Below, in pieces: positions 1 through 9,302 of a DNA stretch of 64,000 nucleotides. Every line of letters starts with the position of its first letter. The stretch's first letter is position 1. A program made the translations under genes and the position numbers. The notes under the pieces are model-generated. The model was not told where the DNA came from. It saw only the letters and a program-made list of their open reading frames with translations, and made no database searches. Source of the stretch: Pseudomonas sp. KUIN-1 (lineage in GTDB: Bacteria; Pseudomonadota; Gammaproteobacteria; Pseudomonadales; Pseudomonadaceae); NCBI RefSeq assembly GCF_009176725.1, contig NZ_AP020337.1:3789501-3853500 (forward strand), given 5' to 3'.

Positions 1-920
1 CTGTAACGGGTGCCGACGCCGATGATCAGGTCAGCCTCTTTGGCCAGCCGATTGGCTGCCAGCGTGCCGGTTTCGCCGATGCCGCCCATGTTCAACGGGT
101 GCGCCGAAACGATGGCACTCTTGCCGGCCTGGGTTTCGGCGAACGGGATATCGAAGCGCTCGGCAAAGGCTTGCAAGGCATCCGCCGCACCGGAGTAACG
201 CACCCCGCCGCCGCAGATCAGCAACGGCTTGCGCTTGCCGACAAGTAGTTGCAACGCGTCGTCAAGCATGGCCTTGCTTGGCGGACGCCGGTCGATACGG
301 TGCACGCGTTTTTGCAGAAAGCTGTCCGGGTAGTCGTAGGCTTCAGCCTGCACATCCTGAGGCAGCGCCAGGGTAACGGCACCCGTATCGGCCGGGTCGG
401 TCAGTACACGCATGGCATTGAGCGCAGCGCTCATCAACTGCTCGGGACGGTTGATACGGTCCCAGTATTTGCTCACCGCCTTGAACGCGTCGTTGGTGCT
501 GATGCTCAGGTCGTGAAACTGCTCGATCTGCTGCAGCACCGGATCGGGCTGGCGGCTGGCGTAGACATCGCCCGGCAACAGCAGCAACGGAATGCGGTTG
601 GCCGAGGCCGTTGCCGCAGCGGTGACCATGTTCGCCGCGCCAGGGCCGACCGATGAACTGCACGCGTAGATCTTGCGACGCAGGTGCTGCTTGGCAAAAC
701 CGATGGCGGCGTGGCACATGCCCTGCTCGTTACGGCCCTGATGGACCACCAGGTCGCCGCTGTCCTGCTCCAGCGCCTGCCCAAGCCCCAGCACGTTGCC
801 ATGCCCGAAAATGGTGAAGATGCCAGCGACGAATTTGCTCTGTACGCCATCGACTTCGACGTACTGGTTATCGAGAAACTTCACCAGGGCCTGGGCCATG
901 GTCAGTCGGGTTGTACTCAT
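1..920 (-). CDS. iolD: IolD, 3D-(3,5/4)-trihydroxycyclohexane-1,2-dione hydrolase (3' end outside window)
   Basis: A thiamine-diphosphate-dependent enzyme of myo-inositol breakdown that opens the trione ring to give 5-deoxy-glucuronate. I translated the minus strand from the ATG at 918-920: it begins [16 protein letters not shown] and stays open for 306 codons to the window edge. Visible are the ThDP N-terminal domain ([13 protein letters not shown], then [13 protein letters not shown] with the likely catalytic Glu) and the start of the central domain ([12 protein letters not shown]). About half of the usual ~640-residue protein is present. AAGGTG lies 6 nt before the start. It is the last gene seen of the iol operon, 58 nt after iolI. 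The family call is firm; only the C-terminal half is unseen. Confidence 0.93.
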   Translation of the reverse strand, partial: MSTTRLTMAQALVKFLDNQYVEVDGVQSKFVAGIFTIFGHGNVLGLGQALEQDSGDLVVHQGRNEQGMCHAAIGFAKQHLRRKIYACSSSVGPGAANMVTAAATASANRIPLLLLPGDVYASRQPDPVLQQIEQFHDLSISTNDAFKAVSKYWDRINRPEQLMSAALNAMRVLTDPADTGAVTLALPQDVQAEAYDYPDSFLQKRVHRIDRRPPSKAMLDDALQLLVGKRKPLLICGGGVRYSGAADALQAFAERFDIPFAETQAGKSAIVSAHPLNMGGIGETGTLAANRLAKEADLIIGVGTRY

Positions 921-978
921 GTTCGCACCTTGTTCTTGTTTGAAGTGGCCAGGGTTTGAGGTGGCCTGAAGGCTGAAG

Positions 979-1809
979 TCAGTGCCGCTGCGAAACGGCT
1001 CGTGACAAATGCGTCATGCTTGCCGCTATTGCCTGAGGAATGTCATCCAGCGCGTGAACGCTTTCGGCAAACGGTTCGAACGACAGATACCCCTGATAGC
1101 CACTGTCCAGCAAGCGCTCGATCTGTGACGCATTGCCCAGAATGTCGCCTTCGCCGACCAGCACGCGATGGCCATCGCGAATGCTGTTGAGCGGTGTCTG
1201 CGCATCCTCGACACCGGAGATATGTACCAGCCCGGTCAGCTCCGGGAACAGCTCGACCTCGCCGGCCAGATGGTGATGAAAGGTGTCGTGAACCAGCCGG
1301 TAAACATCCAGCCCGCCCACAGCTTTGATCGCATCCACCGCTTGACGCTTGAGTCTCAGCGAGCACTCCTCAAAGCCGAGCGGTTCGACGAAGCCGAGAA
1401 TTCCGTGCTCGCGAAGAATCGGGGCCAAGGCAGTCAATGCGGTGCGTAACTCCGCAGCGCGCTGCGCGCTGTTGCGCGGGTCGGCACGGTCATTGAGCGG
1501 GCACAGCACCAGACCGCGGGCACCGCAGTCGCGGGCGTACTGCGCCAGCTTCGTCGCCTGGGCAGCGCGCTCTTCATTCCAGACATCGAACGGGTACAGC
1601 GCGTTGATGGACAGCACCTGTACCCCCCTGGCAGCACAAAGATCACGGACGACCTCGGGGGCAGTGCCGTCTTCGATCTCAATGCCCTTGAGGTCGTTGC
1701 GAATCTCGATGGCATCGGCCCCCAGCTTCACCGCCAGGTCGACGAAACTTTCCAGAGACAGGCGCGGCGCAACCATTCTATTAAGGGCGAAACGCAGAGG
1801 GTGGTTCAT
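979..1809 (-). CDS. iolI: IolI-type inosose isomerase / sugar-phosphate isomerase TIM barrel
   Basis: 276 residues, xylose-isomerase-like TIM barrel. In Bacillus, IolI interconverts 2-keto-myo-inositol and 1-keto-D-chiro-inositol. Metal-site segments are visible: a Glu in [24 protein letters not shown] and GEGDILG, in the order found in IolI. I chose the ATG at 1809, giving [11 protein letters not shown], because GGAG lies 10 nt upstream; an in-frame start 7 codons further up has no comparable site. It sits 35 nt after mmsA and 58 nt before iolD on the same strand, so it is within the operon. Other TIM-barrel epimerases share this fold, so the reaction rests partly on context. Confidence 0.82.
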   Translation of the reverse strand: MNHPLRFALNRMVAPRLSLESFVDLAVKLGADAIEIRNDLKGIEIEDGTAPEVVRDLCAARGVQVLSINALYPFDVWNEERAAQATKLAQYARDCGARGLVLCPLNDRADPRNSAQRAAELRTALTALAPILREHGILGFVEPLGFEECSLRLKRQAVDAIKAVGGLDVYRLVHDTFHHHLAGEVELFPELTGLVHISGVEDAQTPLNSIRDGHRVLVGEGDILGNASQIERLLDSGYQGYLSFEPFAESVHALDDIPQAIAASMTHLSRAVSQRH

Positions 1810-1844
1810 TGTTTTTGTTCTCCGCAACATTCCATTGATGAATA

Positions 1845-3347
1845 TTATTTGGCAGTCGGCATACTGAACTCGGGGCCTTTGGCGATGCTGTCCGGCCAGC
1901 GCTGCATGACGCTTTTGTAGCGGCTGTAAAAACGCAGGCCTTCTTCGCCGTAGGCGTGATGATCACCGAACAGCGAACGCTTCCAGCCACCAAACGAATG
2001 CCAGGCCATGGGCACCGGGATCGGTACGTTGATACCAACCATGCCGACCTTGATGCTGCGAGCGAATGCGCGCGCCACGCCGCCATCGCTGGTGAAACAC
2101 GACACGCCATTGCCGAACTCGTGGGCGTTGATCAGCGCCACGGCGCTGGCGAAATCCGCAACGTGCACAATCCCCAGCACCGGGCCGAAGATTTCCTCCT
2201 TGTAGATATGCATCTGCGGCGTGACGTGGTCGAACAGCGTCGCGCCAACGAAAAAGCCCTGCTCGGCACCCGGCACCTTGAAGTTGCGACCATCAACGAG
2301 CAACCTGGCGCCCTCTTTGACGCCCTGATCGATGAAACCCTCGACCTTGGCCTTATGCACGGCGGTGACCAGCGGTCCCATGTCCGAATCGGCCTGCATG
2401 CCGTTGCCGACCTTGAGCTGGTCGATGCGCGGCAGCAGCTTGTCGACGAGGCGCTGGCCGACATCGCCGACCACCACGGCAATCGAAATCGCCATGCAGC
2501 GCTCCCCTGCCGAGCCATACGCCGCCCCGATCAAGGCGTCGGCGGCCTGATCCAGATCAGCGTCGGGCATCACGATCATATGGTTCTTGGCCCCGCCCAG
2601 CGCCTGCACGCGCTTGCCGTGGGCCGTACCTTGCTGATGGATGTATTCAGCGATCGGGGTCGAGCCGACGAAGGAAATAGCTTCGATGTCAGGGTGCTGC
2701 AGCAACGCATCGACCGCCACCTTGTCGCCCTGCACCACATTGAAGACGCCATCGGGCAGACCGGCTTCCTTGAGCAGGCGCGCCATCAGCAGGCTGGCCG
2801 ACGGATCGCGTTCGGAAGGTTTGAGGATGAAGCAGTTGCCCGTCACCAGCGCCATGGGAATCATCCACAAGGGCACCATGACCGGAAAGTTGAACGGCGT
2901 GACCCCGGCGCAGACGCCCAGTGGCTGACGCAGGTTCCAGTTATCGATACCGCCGCCGATGTTGTCGCTGAAATCGCTCTTCAACAGGCTGGGAGCACCG
3001 CAGGCAAACTCGACGATCTCGATACCGCGCACCACTTCACCGCGCGCGTCGGACAACACCTTGCCGTGCTCGCGGCAAATGATCTGCGCCAGTTCATCGT
3101 GGTGCTGGTCCAGCAGCTCCTTGAACTTGAACATCACCCGCGCCCGGCGCAACGAGGACTGCTCGGCCCAGGCCGGAAACGCCGCTTTGGCCGCCGCAAC
3201 CGCTTCATCCACGGTCTTCACACTGGCCAGCGCAACGCGCGCCTGGACCGTGCCGATTGCCGGGTTGAAGACCTCGCTGTAACGCTCACCTTCGCCATTG
3301 CTCAGGTGTCCGTTGATGTAGTGGCCGATCACCGGTGACTCGTTCAT
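1845..3347 (-). CDS. mmsA: Methylmalonate-semialdehyde dehydrogenase (CoA-acylating), IolA/MmsA
   Basis: 500 residues, aldehyde dehydrogenase superfamily. It oxidises malonate semialdehyde (inositol route) or methylmalonate semialdehyde (valine route) to acetyl- or propionyl-CoA with NAD+. The start [15 protein letters not shown] is preceded by GGAGG at 7-8 nt. The N-terminal NAD-binding part includes [16 protein letters not shown], and the catalytic Cys is in [26 protein letters not shown] and GWKRSLFGD are typical of the family. In an iol operon its role is IolA, the last step. A second mmsA paralogue in a valine operon may exist elsewhere, which the window cannot show. Confidence 0.93.
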   Translation of the reverse strand: MNESPVIGHYINGHLSNGEGERYSEVFNPAIGTVQARVALASVKTVDEAVAAAKAAFPAWAEQSSLRRARVMFKFKELLDQHHDELAQIICREHGKVLSDARGEVVRGIEIVEFACGAPSLLKSDFSDNIGGGIDNWNLRQPLGVCAGVTPFNFPVMVPLWMIPMALVTGNCFILKPSERDPSASLLMARLLKEAGLPDGVFNVVQGDKVAVDALLQHPDIEAISFVGSTPIAEYIHQQGTAHGKRVQALGGAKNHMIVMPDADLDQAADALIGAAYGSAGERCMAISIAVVVGDVGQRLVDKLLPRIDQLKVGNGMQADSDMGPLVTAVHKAKVEGFIDQGVKEGARLLVDGRNFKVPGAEQGFFVGATLFDHVTPQMHIYKEEIFGPVLGIVHVADFASAVALINAHEFGNGVSCFTSDGGVARAFARSIKVGMVGINVPIPVPMAWHSFGGWKRSLFGDHHAYGEEGLRFYSRYKSVMQRWPDSIAKGPEFSMPTAK

Positions 3348-3375
3348 CTCATGCCTCCAGAACAAAAATGGGAAA

Positions 3376-4185
3376 TCAGAGATCCAGCAGCCAGCTGTGC
3401 TGCGGATCGTTGTGGAACTGCCAGGCGCGCGTCGGGCCGGCCATTACATTCAGGTACCAGGATTCGTAGCCATAGGGGACGGAGACCGGGTGGTAGCCCT
3501 TGGGCACGGTCACCAGGTCATTGTTTTCCACGGCCATGGCCTGATCGATGCTGCGGTCGTCGGTGTAGACCCGTTGAAAAACGAAGCCCTGCGGCGGGTT
3601 GACCTGGTGGTAGTAGGTTTCTTCGAGGAAGCTCTCGTGCGGCAGGTTGTCCCGGTCATGCTTGTGCGGCGGGTAACTGGAGGAATGCCCGGAAGGTGTA
3701 CGCACCTCGACCACCAGCAGCGAATGCGCCGCTTCGCTGTCCGGCAATATGTCGCACACATAACGGGTATTGGCGCCCTTGCCGCGTACGCTGCGCTTCA
3801 TGCTGCCCGGCATGATCAAGCGTGCCGGAAAATGTTTGCCGGCATCGCCCGGCGCCGTGCATACGGCAAGCTGCACCGCGCCGCGCGCGACAAACTGCGC
3901 CTGGCTATGCGGCGGCAGGTAGACCGCGAATGGCGATTTTTCTTCAAACACCGATTGCCGGTCGCCGATGTTTTCCCAGCTGAAAGCGCCCTGCCCCGGC
4001 GCTTCACCACTGACGCTGGCGTGCCCGGTCAGCAGGACCACGCACAGCTCGTTTTCTTCTGCGCTCAGCGGCAGGCTTTCTCCGGACTCCAGGCGGTAGG
4101 CGGCGAAGTTCACGTATTCCAGCGAACCGGGGGCCAGCGCTACGACGTCGCGGCCAGTGGATTTGCTCTTGGTCAGCAGATTCAT
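3376..4185 (-). CDS. iolB: IolB, 5-deoxy-glucuronate isomerase
   Basis: 269 residues, KduI/IolB double-cupin family; it converts 5-deoxy-glucuronate to 5-keto-2-deoxygluconate. The metal-binding cupin segment is seen around [18 protein letters not shown] and [11 protein letters not shown] (His and Glu ligands). The start is the ATG at 4185, with a strong AGGAGG 9 nt upstream; a second ATG at 4192 is out of frame. It lies 13 nt after iolE and 28 nt before mmsA, which fits co-translation in one transcript. Length matches the family. Confidence 0.93.
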   Translation of the reverse strand: MNLLTKSKSTGRDVVALAPGSLEYVNFAAYRLESGESLPLSAEENELCVVLLTGHASVSGEAPGQGAFSWENIGDRQSVFEEKSPFAVYLPPHSQAQFVARGAVQLAVCTAPGDAGKHFPARLIMPGSMKRSVRGKGANTRYVCDILPDSEAAHSLLVVEVRTPSGHSSSYPPHKHDRDNLPHESFLEETYYHQVNPPQGFVFQRVYTDDRSIDQAMAVENNDLVTVPKGYHPVSVPYGYESWYLNVMAGPTRAWQFHNDPQHSWLLDL

Positions 4186-4198
4186 GATTCATTCCTCC

Positions 4199-5104
4199 TT
4201 ATCGTGCATCGGCCAGCAGTTGGCGCAACGTGTCATAGCCCTTTTTGGCGTACACATAGCTCGGCGCTACCGCTGGGTCCTGTTCGGCCTCGACCACCAG
4301 CCAGCCGCGGTAATCGGCCTGCAGCAACACCTTGAGCAGCGCCGAGAAGTCGATGTCGCCATCGCCCGGCACCGTGAAGGTGCCGTTGATGATGCAGTCG
4401 GGAAAGCTCCACAGATTGTTGCGCGCCAGTTGCACCACCGGCTTGCGCACGTCCTTGAAATGCACATGACAGATACGCTGGATGTGCTTGCTCAACACCT
4501 GAAGAGGTTCGCCACCGCCCATGTAGCAATGCCCGGAATCGAACAGCAGGCCGACTTCCTCACCGGTCAGCGCCATCAGCCGGTCGATATCCTGCGGCGA
4601 CTCGACATAAGCGCCCATGTGGTGGTGATACGCCAGACGCACGCCGCGAGACAGGGTAAAACGTGACAGCTCGGTGAGTTTTTCGGCGTATTCATGCCAG
4701 GCGGCATCGGTGTGAAAACGCGGTCGTTCGACCAGCGGGATACGCTGCCCCTGAATCGAGTCGGCCACTTCGCCATACACCAGCACCGAAGCGCCATTTT
4801 CGGCGAGCAGCTGCACATGTGGGGTGATGGCTTCGATTTCCTCGGCCACCGAACGCCGCGCCAGACGGCTGGAGTACCAGCCGGACACCAACGCCAGATC
4901 ATGGGGCCGCAATACATCGCCGACACCCTTGGCATCTTTCGGAAACTTGCCGTTGAGCTCGAAGCCCTCGTAACCAATGGCTTTGCCTTCGCTGAGCGCC
5001 GTGCTCAACGGGGTTTCTCCGCCAAGGGCCGGCAAATCATCGTTGCTCCAGGAGATCGGATTGATGCCGATGCGGATTCTGGGTGTGGAAGTCGAAACGG
5101 GCAT
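4199..5104 (-). CDS. iolE: IolE, myo-inosose-2 dehydratase
   Basis: 301 residues, xylose-isomerase-like TIM barrel that dehydrates 2-keto-myo-inositol to 3D-(3,5/4)-trihydroxycyclohexane-1,2-dione, the substrate of IolD. N-terminal IRIGINPISWSNDD is characteristic, followed by YHHHMGAYVES, LLFDSGHCYMGGG and CHVHFKDVR, which carry the metal ligands. AAAGGTG precedes the ATG. Second gene of the operon, 58 nt after iolC. Confidence 0.94.
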   Translation of the reverse strand: MPVSTSTPRIRIGINPISWSNDDLPALGGETPLSTALSEGKAIGYEGFELNGKFPKDAKGVGDVLRPHDLALVSGWYSSRLARRSVAEEIEAITPHVQLLAENGASVLVYGEVADSIQGQRIPLVERPRFHTDAAWHEYAEKLTELSRFTLSRGVRLAYHHHMGAYVESPQDIDRLMALTGEEVGLLFDSGHCYMGGGEPLQVLSKHIQRICHVHFKDVRKPVVQLARNNLWSFPDCIINGTFTVPGDGDIDFSALLKVLLQADYRGWLVVEAEQDPAVAPSYVYAKKGYDTLRQLLADAR

Positions 5105-5162
5105 GGCTGCACCTTTTTTGTTGTTATCGCGACGTTGTTGTGGCGTCGAAATCCGGAACCAA

Positions 5163-7100
5163 TCAGGCGCGGCTTTCGCGCCAGGACTCGATCAACCAGT
5201 TGAAGGTGCTCTGCACCCGACTGATCAGCGTCGCATCGTCTATTTCTCCGGCCATCCAGGCCCGGCTTGGCTCACGGAATATTGTCCGGCCGACAGCAAA
5301 GCCCTGGCAGACGCGGCTGTGGCGTGCTTCGGCAAAGCCGGCGGCGAGGTCTTCGACAGGCGCATTGAGCCCGAGCAGTACCACACCGCGGCAATACGGA
5401 TCGCGTTGCTGGATCAGTTCGTCCAGTTGCTGCCAGACCTGCGCGCTCTGCGCCTCGATCTTCCACCACGCCGGGTAGATGCCCAGGTTGTACAAGCGCT
5501 TCAGCGAGCGAAGCATCACGTCCGGGTGAGACGACGGGTGATCCTTGGGCGGGATGATTTCCAGCAGCAACTCATGGCCGCTGACTTTCGAAGCGTCGTA
5601 GAGCGCCTTGATCTGCGCTTCCTGCTCCAGGCGCAGCATCGGCTCGTCATCGGGGTGATATTGCACCAGGCACTTGATGATCTGCTCTTGCGGCCAGGCG
5701 AGCAGATTGCTACCGATGGAGCGACCGTGCTCGAAGGCCAGCGGCCTTGAGCCCTGTACTTCCACCGGACGCGCTACCCACCAGCCGCGACCGGTTGCGG
5801 CGTTGAGTGAATCCTGACCGAAGCGCTGGTCGGCAAGCAGACCGACATCGGCCTCGATACCGCGCTTGCGCAGGTCGGCTTCGACCCGCTCGACCGCTTG
5901 CACGAACAACTGCTTGAGCTGGCTGATGCTGCCCAGATCACGCCCGGCCTGTTGCGCCAGTTCGACCAACTGGCCGCGATGATCGAAGGCGAAGATGAAC
6001 AACTGCCGCCACTGCTTGCGCGGCACGCTGACCTGATGCAGCCGTTGCAGGGCGACATCCTGATCAGGACGGGTGATGGGTTGCGGGCTGTTGAACAGGT
6101 AATCGAGCTCGGCCGGGGTCGGCATCGCGGGCGCGCAAGCGTGACGCGACACCACCAGCCCGCCACAGGCATTGGCCAGCTGGCAGCAGCGTTCGTCACT
6201 GGCCTCCTTGAGCCAGCCGCTGAGAAAACCGGACATGAACGCATCGCCCGCACCGAGCACGTTGAGCACTTCGACCTGCACGCCGGGGTAGATAGCGCCC
6301 TCTTCCAGCCGCGCAGGAATAGCCCCGTGAATCACCGTGCAGCCTTGCGGACCGAGCTTGACCACCAGCGTTGCGGCCGTCAGTTCACGCACCCTGCGCA
6401 GGGCCGCGAGCAAATCGGTGGCACCGCCGGCAATCTGGAATTCTTCTTCGGTGCCGACGATCAGGTCGAAACGCGGCAGGATGCGTTGTACATGCTGACT
6501 GACCTTCTGATCGGCAACGAACCGGGTCTCGCCATCGGCCTTGCCTGCCAGCCCCCAGAGCACCGGGCGGTAGTCGATGTCCAGCACGCGTTTGACGTCA
6601 TGCTTCTCGGCATAGTCGAGCGCCTGGCTGCTGGCCTTGAACACCTGATCAGTGGAGAAATGCGTGCCGGTGATCAGCAGCGCCTTGCTGGATGCAATCT
6701 GCTGTTCGTCGATATCCTCGGCGCGCAGGGCCATGTCAGCGCAGTTTTCACGGTAGAACACCAAGGGGAAGGTTTCACGATCCTTCAGCCCCAGCAGCAC
6801 CATCGCCGTCAGGCGCTCGGGGTCGCGCTTGATCGCACTGACATCACAGCCTTCGCGGGCCAGGGATTCGACCAGAAAGCGGCCCATATGATCATCGCCG
6901 ACCCTGCTCAGCATGGCCGACCTGAGCCCGAGCCTGGCGGTGCCGAAGGCAATATTGGCCGACGAGCCGCCCAGGTACTTGGCGAAACTGGAAACGTCTT
7001 CCAGCAGCGCCCCCACTTGCTGCGCATAAAGGTCGACGCCCAGGCGTCCGAGGCAAATCAGATCCAACTGACGCCCAGTGGCAAAGCGTGTCTGGCCCAT
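5163..7100 (-). CDS. iolC: IolC fused to DUF2090 aldolase-like domain (5-dehydro-2-deoxygluconokinase)
   Basis: 645 residues, two domains. Residues ~8-325 are a PfkB-family kinase (DLICLGRLGVDLYAQ; GGSSANIAFG; C-terminal PfkB signature NVLGAGDAFMSGFLSGW with the catalytic Asp), phosphorylating 5-keto-2-deoxygluconate. Residues ~345-640 are a DUF2090 domain (FIFAFDHRGQLVEL; GHELLLEIIPPKD; GRTIFREPSRAW), related to class I aldolases and thought to cleave the 6-phosphate product to dihydroxyacetone phosphate and malonate semialdehyde (the IolJ step). First gene of the operon; AGGAG lies 7 nt before the ATG. The kinase role is firm; the aldolase role is family knowledge plus inference. Confidence 0.92.
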   Translation of the reverse strand: MGQTRFATGRQLDLICLGRLGVDLYAQQVGALLEDVSSFAKYLGGSSANIAFGTARLGLRSAMLSRVGDDHMGRFLVESLAREGCDVSAIKRDPERLTAMVLLGLKDRETFPLVFYRENCADMALRAEDIDEQQIASSKALLITGTHFSTDQVFKASSQALDYAEKHDVKRVLDIDYRPVLWGLAGKADGETRFVADQKVSQHVQRILPRFDLIVGTEEEFQIAGGATDLLAALRRVRELTAATLVVKLGPQGCTVIHGAIPARLEEGAIYPGVQVEVLNVLGAGDAFMSGFLSGWLKEASDERCCQLANACGGLVVSRHACAPAMPTPAELDYLFNSPQPITRPDQDVALQRLHQVSVPRKQWRQLFIFAFDHRGQLVELAQQAGRDLGSISQLKQLFVQAVERVEADLRKRGIEADVGLLADQRFGQDSLNAATGRGWWVARPVEVQGSRPLAFEHGRSIGSNLLAWPQEQIIKCLVQYHPDDEPMLRLEQEAQIKALYDASKVSGHELLLEIIPPKDHPSSHPDVMLRSLKRLYNLGIYPAWWKIEAQSAQVWQQLDELIQQRDPYCRGVVLLGLNAPVEDLAAGFAEARHSRVCQGFAVGRTIFREPSRAWMAGEIDDATLISRVQSTFNWLIESWRESRA

Positions 7101-7193
7101 GGTGGCTCCTGTTATTTTTATCAGCCTGCAGCGCTTGCATCATGTGTACACGCTGCTTTGTGAATGCAGCGTAAAACGTCAAGGCACATCAAT

Positions 7194-7238
7194 CAATATT
7201 TTTTCTATAATTATTTTTAGTGGAATATTTTTTCCATA
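7194..7238. promoter_or_regulatory. Probable IolR operator region in the iolC/iolR divergent promoter
   Basis: Two near-identical 16-mers lie 29 bp apart (about three helical turns): CAATATTTTTTCTATA at 7194-7209 and GAATATTTTTTCCATA at 7223-7238. The second overlaps GGAA-N6-TTCC (7222-7235), which I recall as the motif proposed for IolR in Sinorhizobium; the first is a degraded form. A TATAAT at 7206-7211 lies against the first copy and could be a plus-strand -10. The rest of 7101-7383 shows no other clear element. Binding is inferred. Confidence 0.55.
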
Positions 7239-7383
7239 CCACCACTCAAGTGCTGGCACACTGCGCACGCGGGTAGGATATAGTCGTCGTTCCTGCCGCA
7301 AGGCAGCCTCCACCGTCAGGCCCGCAACGGCATTGCCCTGCACGCCGTTGCCCTGAAAAAGAACAAGCAGAAAGGATGTGAAT

Positions 7384-8292
7384 ATGACCAGCGCCGATCA
7401 GCCCACTCTGCCCGGGACGAGCGTCGACATGCCGCCGAACAGTGCCGAAGGCTTGTTGCGGCTGATCACTGATGAATACGAAGGCCTGCCACGCCAGCTC
7501 AAACGGATTGCCAGCTATATGAGCCAGCAGAGCGACCGGATCATGGTTGACCGGATCAGCGACATCGCCCGCGAGTGCGAAGTCCACCCCTCGGCCATCG
7601 TGCGATTTTCCCAGCGCTTCGGGTTCAGTGGCTTCAGCGAGATGCAGGCGCTGTTTCGCGAGGCTTATACGCACAAGACCACGCCGGTGCAGAATTACCA
7701 GCAGCGTATCCGCAGCCTGATCGCCAATAAGTCACAGAAAGCCAACGCAGGCGATCTGGCACGCGAATGCGTCAGCGCCACCCTCTCCGGCCTGGAACGC
7801 CTGAGTGTCGAGCTGGATGACGATGAATTCGAAAAGGCCGTGGACCTGGTGGTCAACGCCGACAACATCTATGTGGTGGGTGTGCGCCGTTCATTCGCGG
7901 TGGCTGATTATCTGGTCTACAACCTGCAACACACCAACAAGCGCATTCACCTGATCTCAGGCCTGGGCGGCAGCTATCGCGAGCAAATGCGCAGTGTGCG
8001 CGCCAATGATCTGGTGATTGCCATCAGCTTCACGCCCTATGGCAAGGAGACCCAGCACTGCCTGCGCATCGCCCAGCACCATCAGGCCAAGACGCTGATC
8101 ATCACTGACAGCAACCTGTCGCCGCTGGCCAAGCGCGCCAACTCGGTGTTGCTGGTCAACGAGGGCAGCTCGTTCGCCTTCCGCTCGCTGAGCGCCACGC
8201 TATGCCTGTGCCAGGCACTGTTCATCGCCGTGGCCTATCGCCTGGAACTCAAGGTCGACGAAATACACGAGCAGGTCGGCTTTGATGATTGA
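7384..8292 (+). CDS. iolR: RpiR/MurR-family transcriptional regulator, probable IolR
   Basis: 302 residues. The N-terminal RpiR helix-turn-helix (about residues 25-100, with VDRISDIARECEVHPSAIVR and FGFSGFSEMQALF) is followed by a SIS sugar-isomerase-like sensing domain (about 125-265: NIYVVGVRRSFAVADYL, VIAISFTPYGKET). Such regulators repress sugar or inositol genes and are released by a phosphorylated intermediate. It is divergent from iolC, the usual position for iolR. The ATG at 7384 has AAGGA 7 nt upstream; the GTG two codons earlier is too close to that site. It ends 11 nt before the ybhN stop, with a small hairpin between. Confidence 0.85.
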   Translation: MTSADQPTLPGTSVDMPPNSAEGLLRLITDEYEGLPRQLKRIASYMSQQSDRIMVDRISDIARECEVHPSAIVRFSQRFGFSGFSEMQALFREAYTHKTTPVQNYQQRIRSLIANKSQKANAGDLARECVSATLSGLERLSVELDDDEFEKAVDLVVNADNIYVVGVRRSFAVADYLVYNLQHTNKRIHLISGLGGSYREQMRSVRANDLVIAISFTPYGKETQHCLRIAQHHQAKTLIITDSNLSPLAKRANSVLLVNEGSSFAFRSLSATLCLCQALFIAVAYRLELKVDEIHEQVGFDD

Positions 8293-8305
8293 GGGCCGAG
8301 CCCTC
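8291..8305. terminator. Short hairpin between iolR and ybhN stops
   Basis: GAGGGC-CGA-GCCCTC, a perfect 6-bp stem with a 3-nt loop at the point where the two convergent genes meet. There is no clear U-tract on either strand, so it may only stabilise 3' ends. Confidence 0.3.
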
Positions 8306-9302
8306 AGGACTTGGCTTCCTCGCCCATGCGCTGCTGGTTCTTCTCGCCCATCTTCTTCGCGCGTTTTTCCAGCACCAGATACACCACCAGTGCCAGCAGC
8401 AGCGGCAGCAGGAAGTAGATCGCGCGGTAGCCGATCAACGCTGCGAGCAGGCTGCCCTTGGAGAACTGGTGCGCCAGCAAGGTGATAAACACGGTCTCGA
8501 GCACGCCGAGGCCCGCTGGAATATGAGTGATCACTCCGGCGATGCTGCTGATCAGCAACACACCGAGAATCGCCGGATAAAACGCCTTGTCCGGCAGCAG
8601 GGTGTAAATCACCGCCGCCATCAACGACCAGTTCAGTGCGCCCAGACTGGCCTGCATCAGGGCCTGCTTCATCGACGGCAGATTGAATTCCTGATCACGG
8701 ATGGTCCATGAGCGTTTCTTCGAAAACCGGCAGGCCAACAGATAGGCAAAACACATCGCCAACAGTCCGAAGCCGATCAGTTGCAGGGTTGTGGTGCCGA
8801 TCGACCACTCCTCAGGCAACTCCAGAAAGCGCATCGAAAACACAAAACCGGCCAGCAGCATATAGCCCAGCCAGTTGGTGATCAGGCTCAGGCTGAGAAT
8901 CCGCGTGATGGTCGAAACGTCCAGCCCCAGTCGCGAATACAAGCGGTAACGCAAGGCAATGCCGCCCACCCAGGAACTGAGATTGAGGTTGAACGCGTAG
9001 CAGACAAACGTTACCGGCACGATCTGCTTGATCGCCAATGTGTGCCGGGTGTAATAACGCGCCAACACGTCAAAGCCGCAGTAGGTCGCGTAGCTGGCAA
9101 AGGCCACCACCGCCGCGATAGCCAGGGTGCTGGCCTTGTAGGACGCCAACGCCTGTTTCACTTCTTGCCAGTCAAGCTTCTTGACCAGCATAAACAGCAG
9201 AACCGGGACGGCGATGAAGAAAAACAGATTGAACGCCCGCTTTGCCCACTTCCACCTGGTTCCCTGCGCACTGTGCGGCGCTGCCTGCGTGGCTTGGGTC
9301 AT
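8304..9302 (-). CDS. ybhN: YbhN-like integral membrane protein (UPF0104 / LPG synthase TM family)
   Basis: 332 residues with about eight hydrophobic segments, beginning near residue 25 (NLFFFIAVPVLLFML) and ending with FLLPLLLALVVYLVLE. The segment THIPAGLGVLETVFI matches the conserved region of the lysylphosphatidylglycerol-synthase membrane domain family. In E. coli ybhN follows clsB in the same order. Its ATG overlaps the clsB stop (ATGA), so translation is coupled. The exact role is unknown; lipid movement or a partner role for ClsB is inferred from context. The C-terminus is Lys/Glu-rich and cytoplasmic. Confidence 0.85.
   Translation of the reverse strand: MTQATQAAPHSAQGTRWKWAKRAFNLFFFIAVPVLLFMLVKKLDWQEVKQALASYKASTLAIAAVVAFASYATYCGFDVLARYYTRHTLAIKQIVPVTFVCYAFNLNLSSWVGGIALRYRLYSRLGLDVSTITRILSLSLITNWLGYMLLAGFVFSMRFLELPEEWSIGTTTLQLIGFGLLAMCFAYLLACRFSKKRSWTIRDQEFNLPSMKQALMQASLGALNWSLMAAVIYTLLPDKAFYPAILGVLLISSIAGVITHIPAGLGVLETVFITLLAHQFSKGSLLAALIGYRAIYFLLPLLLALVVYLVLEKRAKKMGEKNQQRMGEEAKS

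Noticed and set aside
1956..3338. 460-codon open frame antisense to mmsA
   Set aside because: Covers a clear aldehyde dehydrogenase; shadow-type composition.
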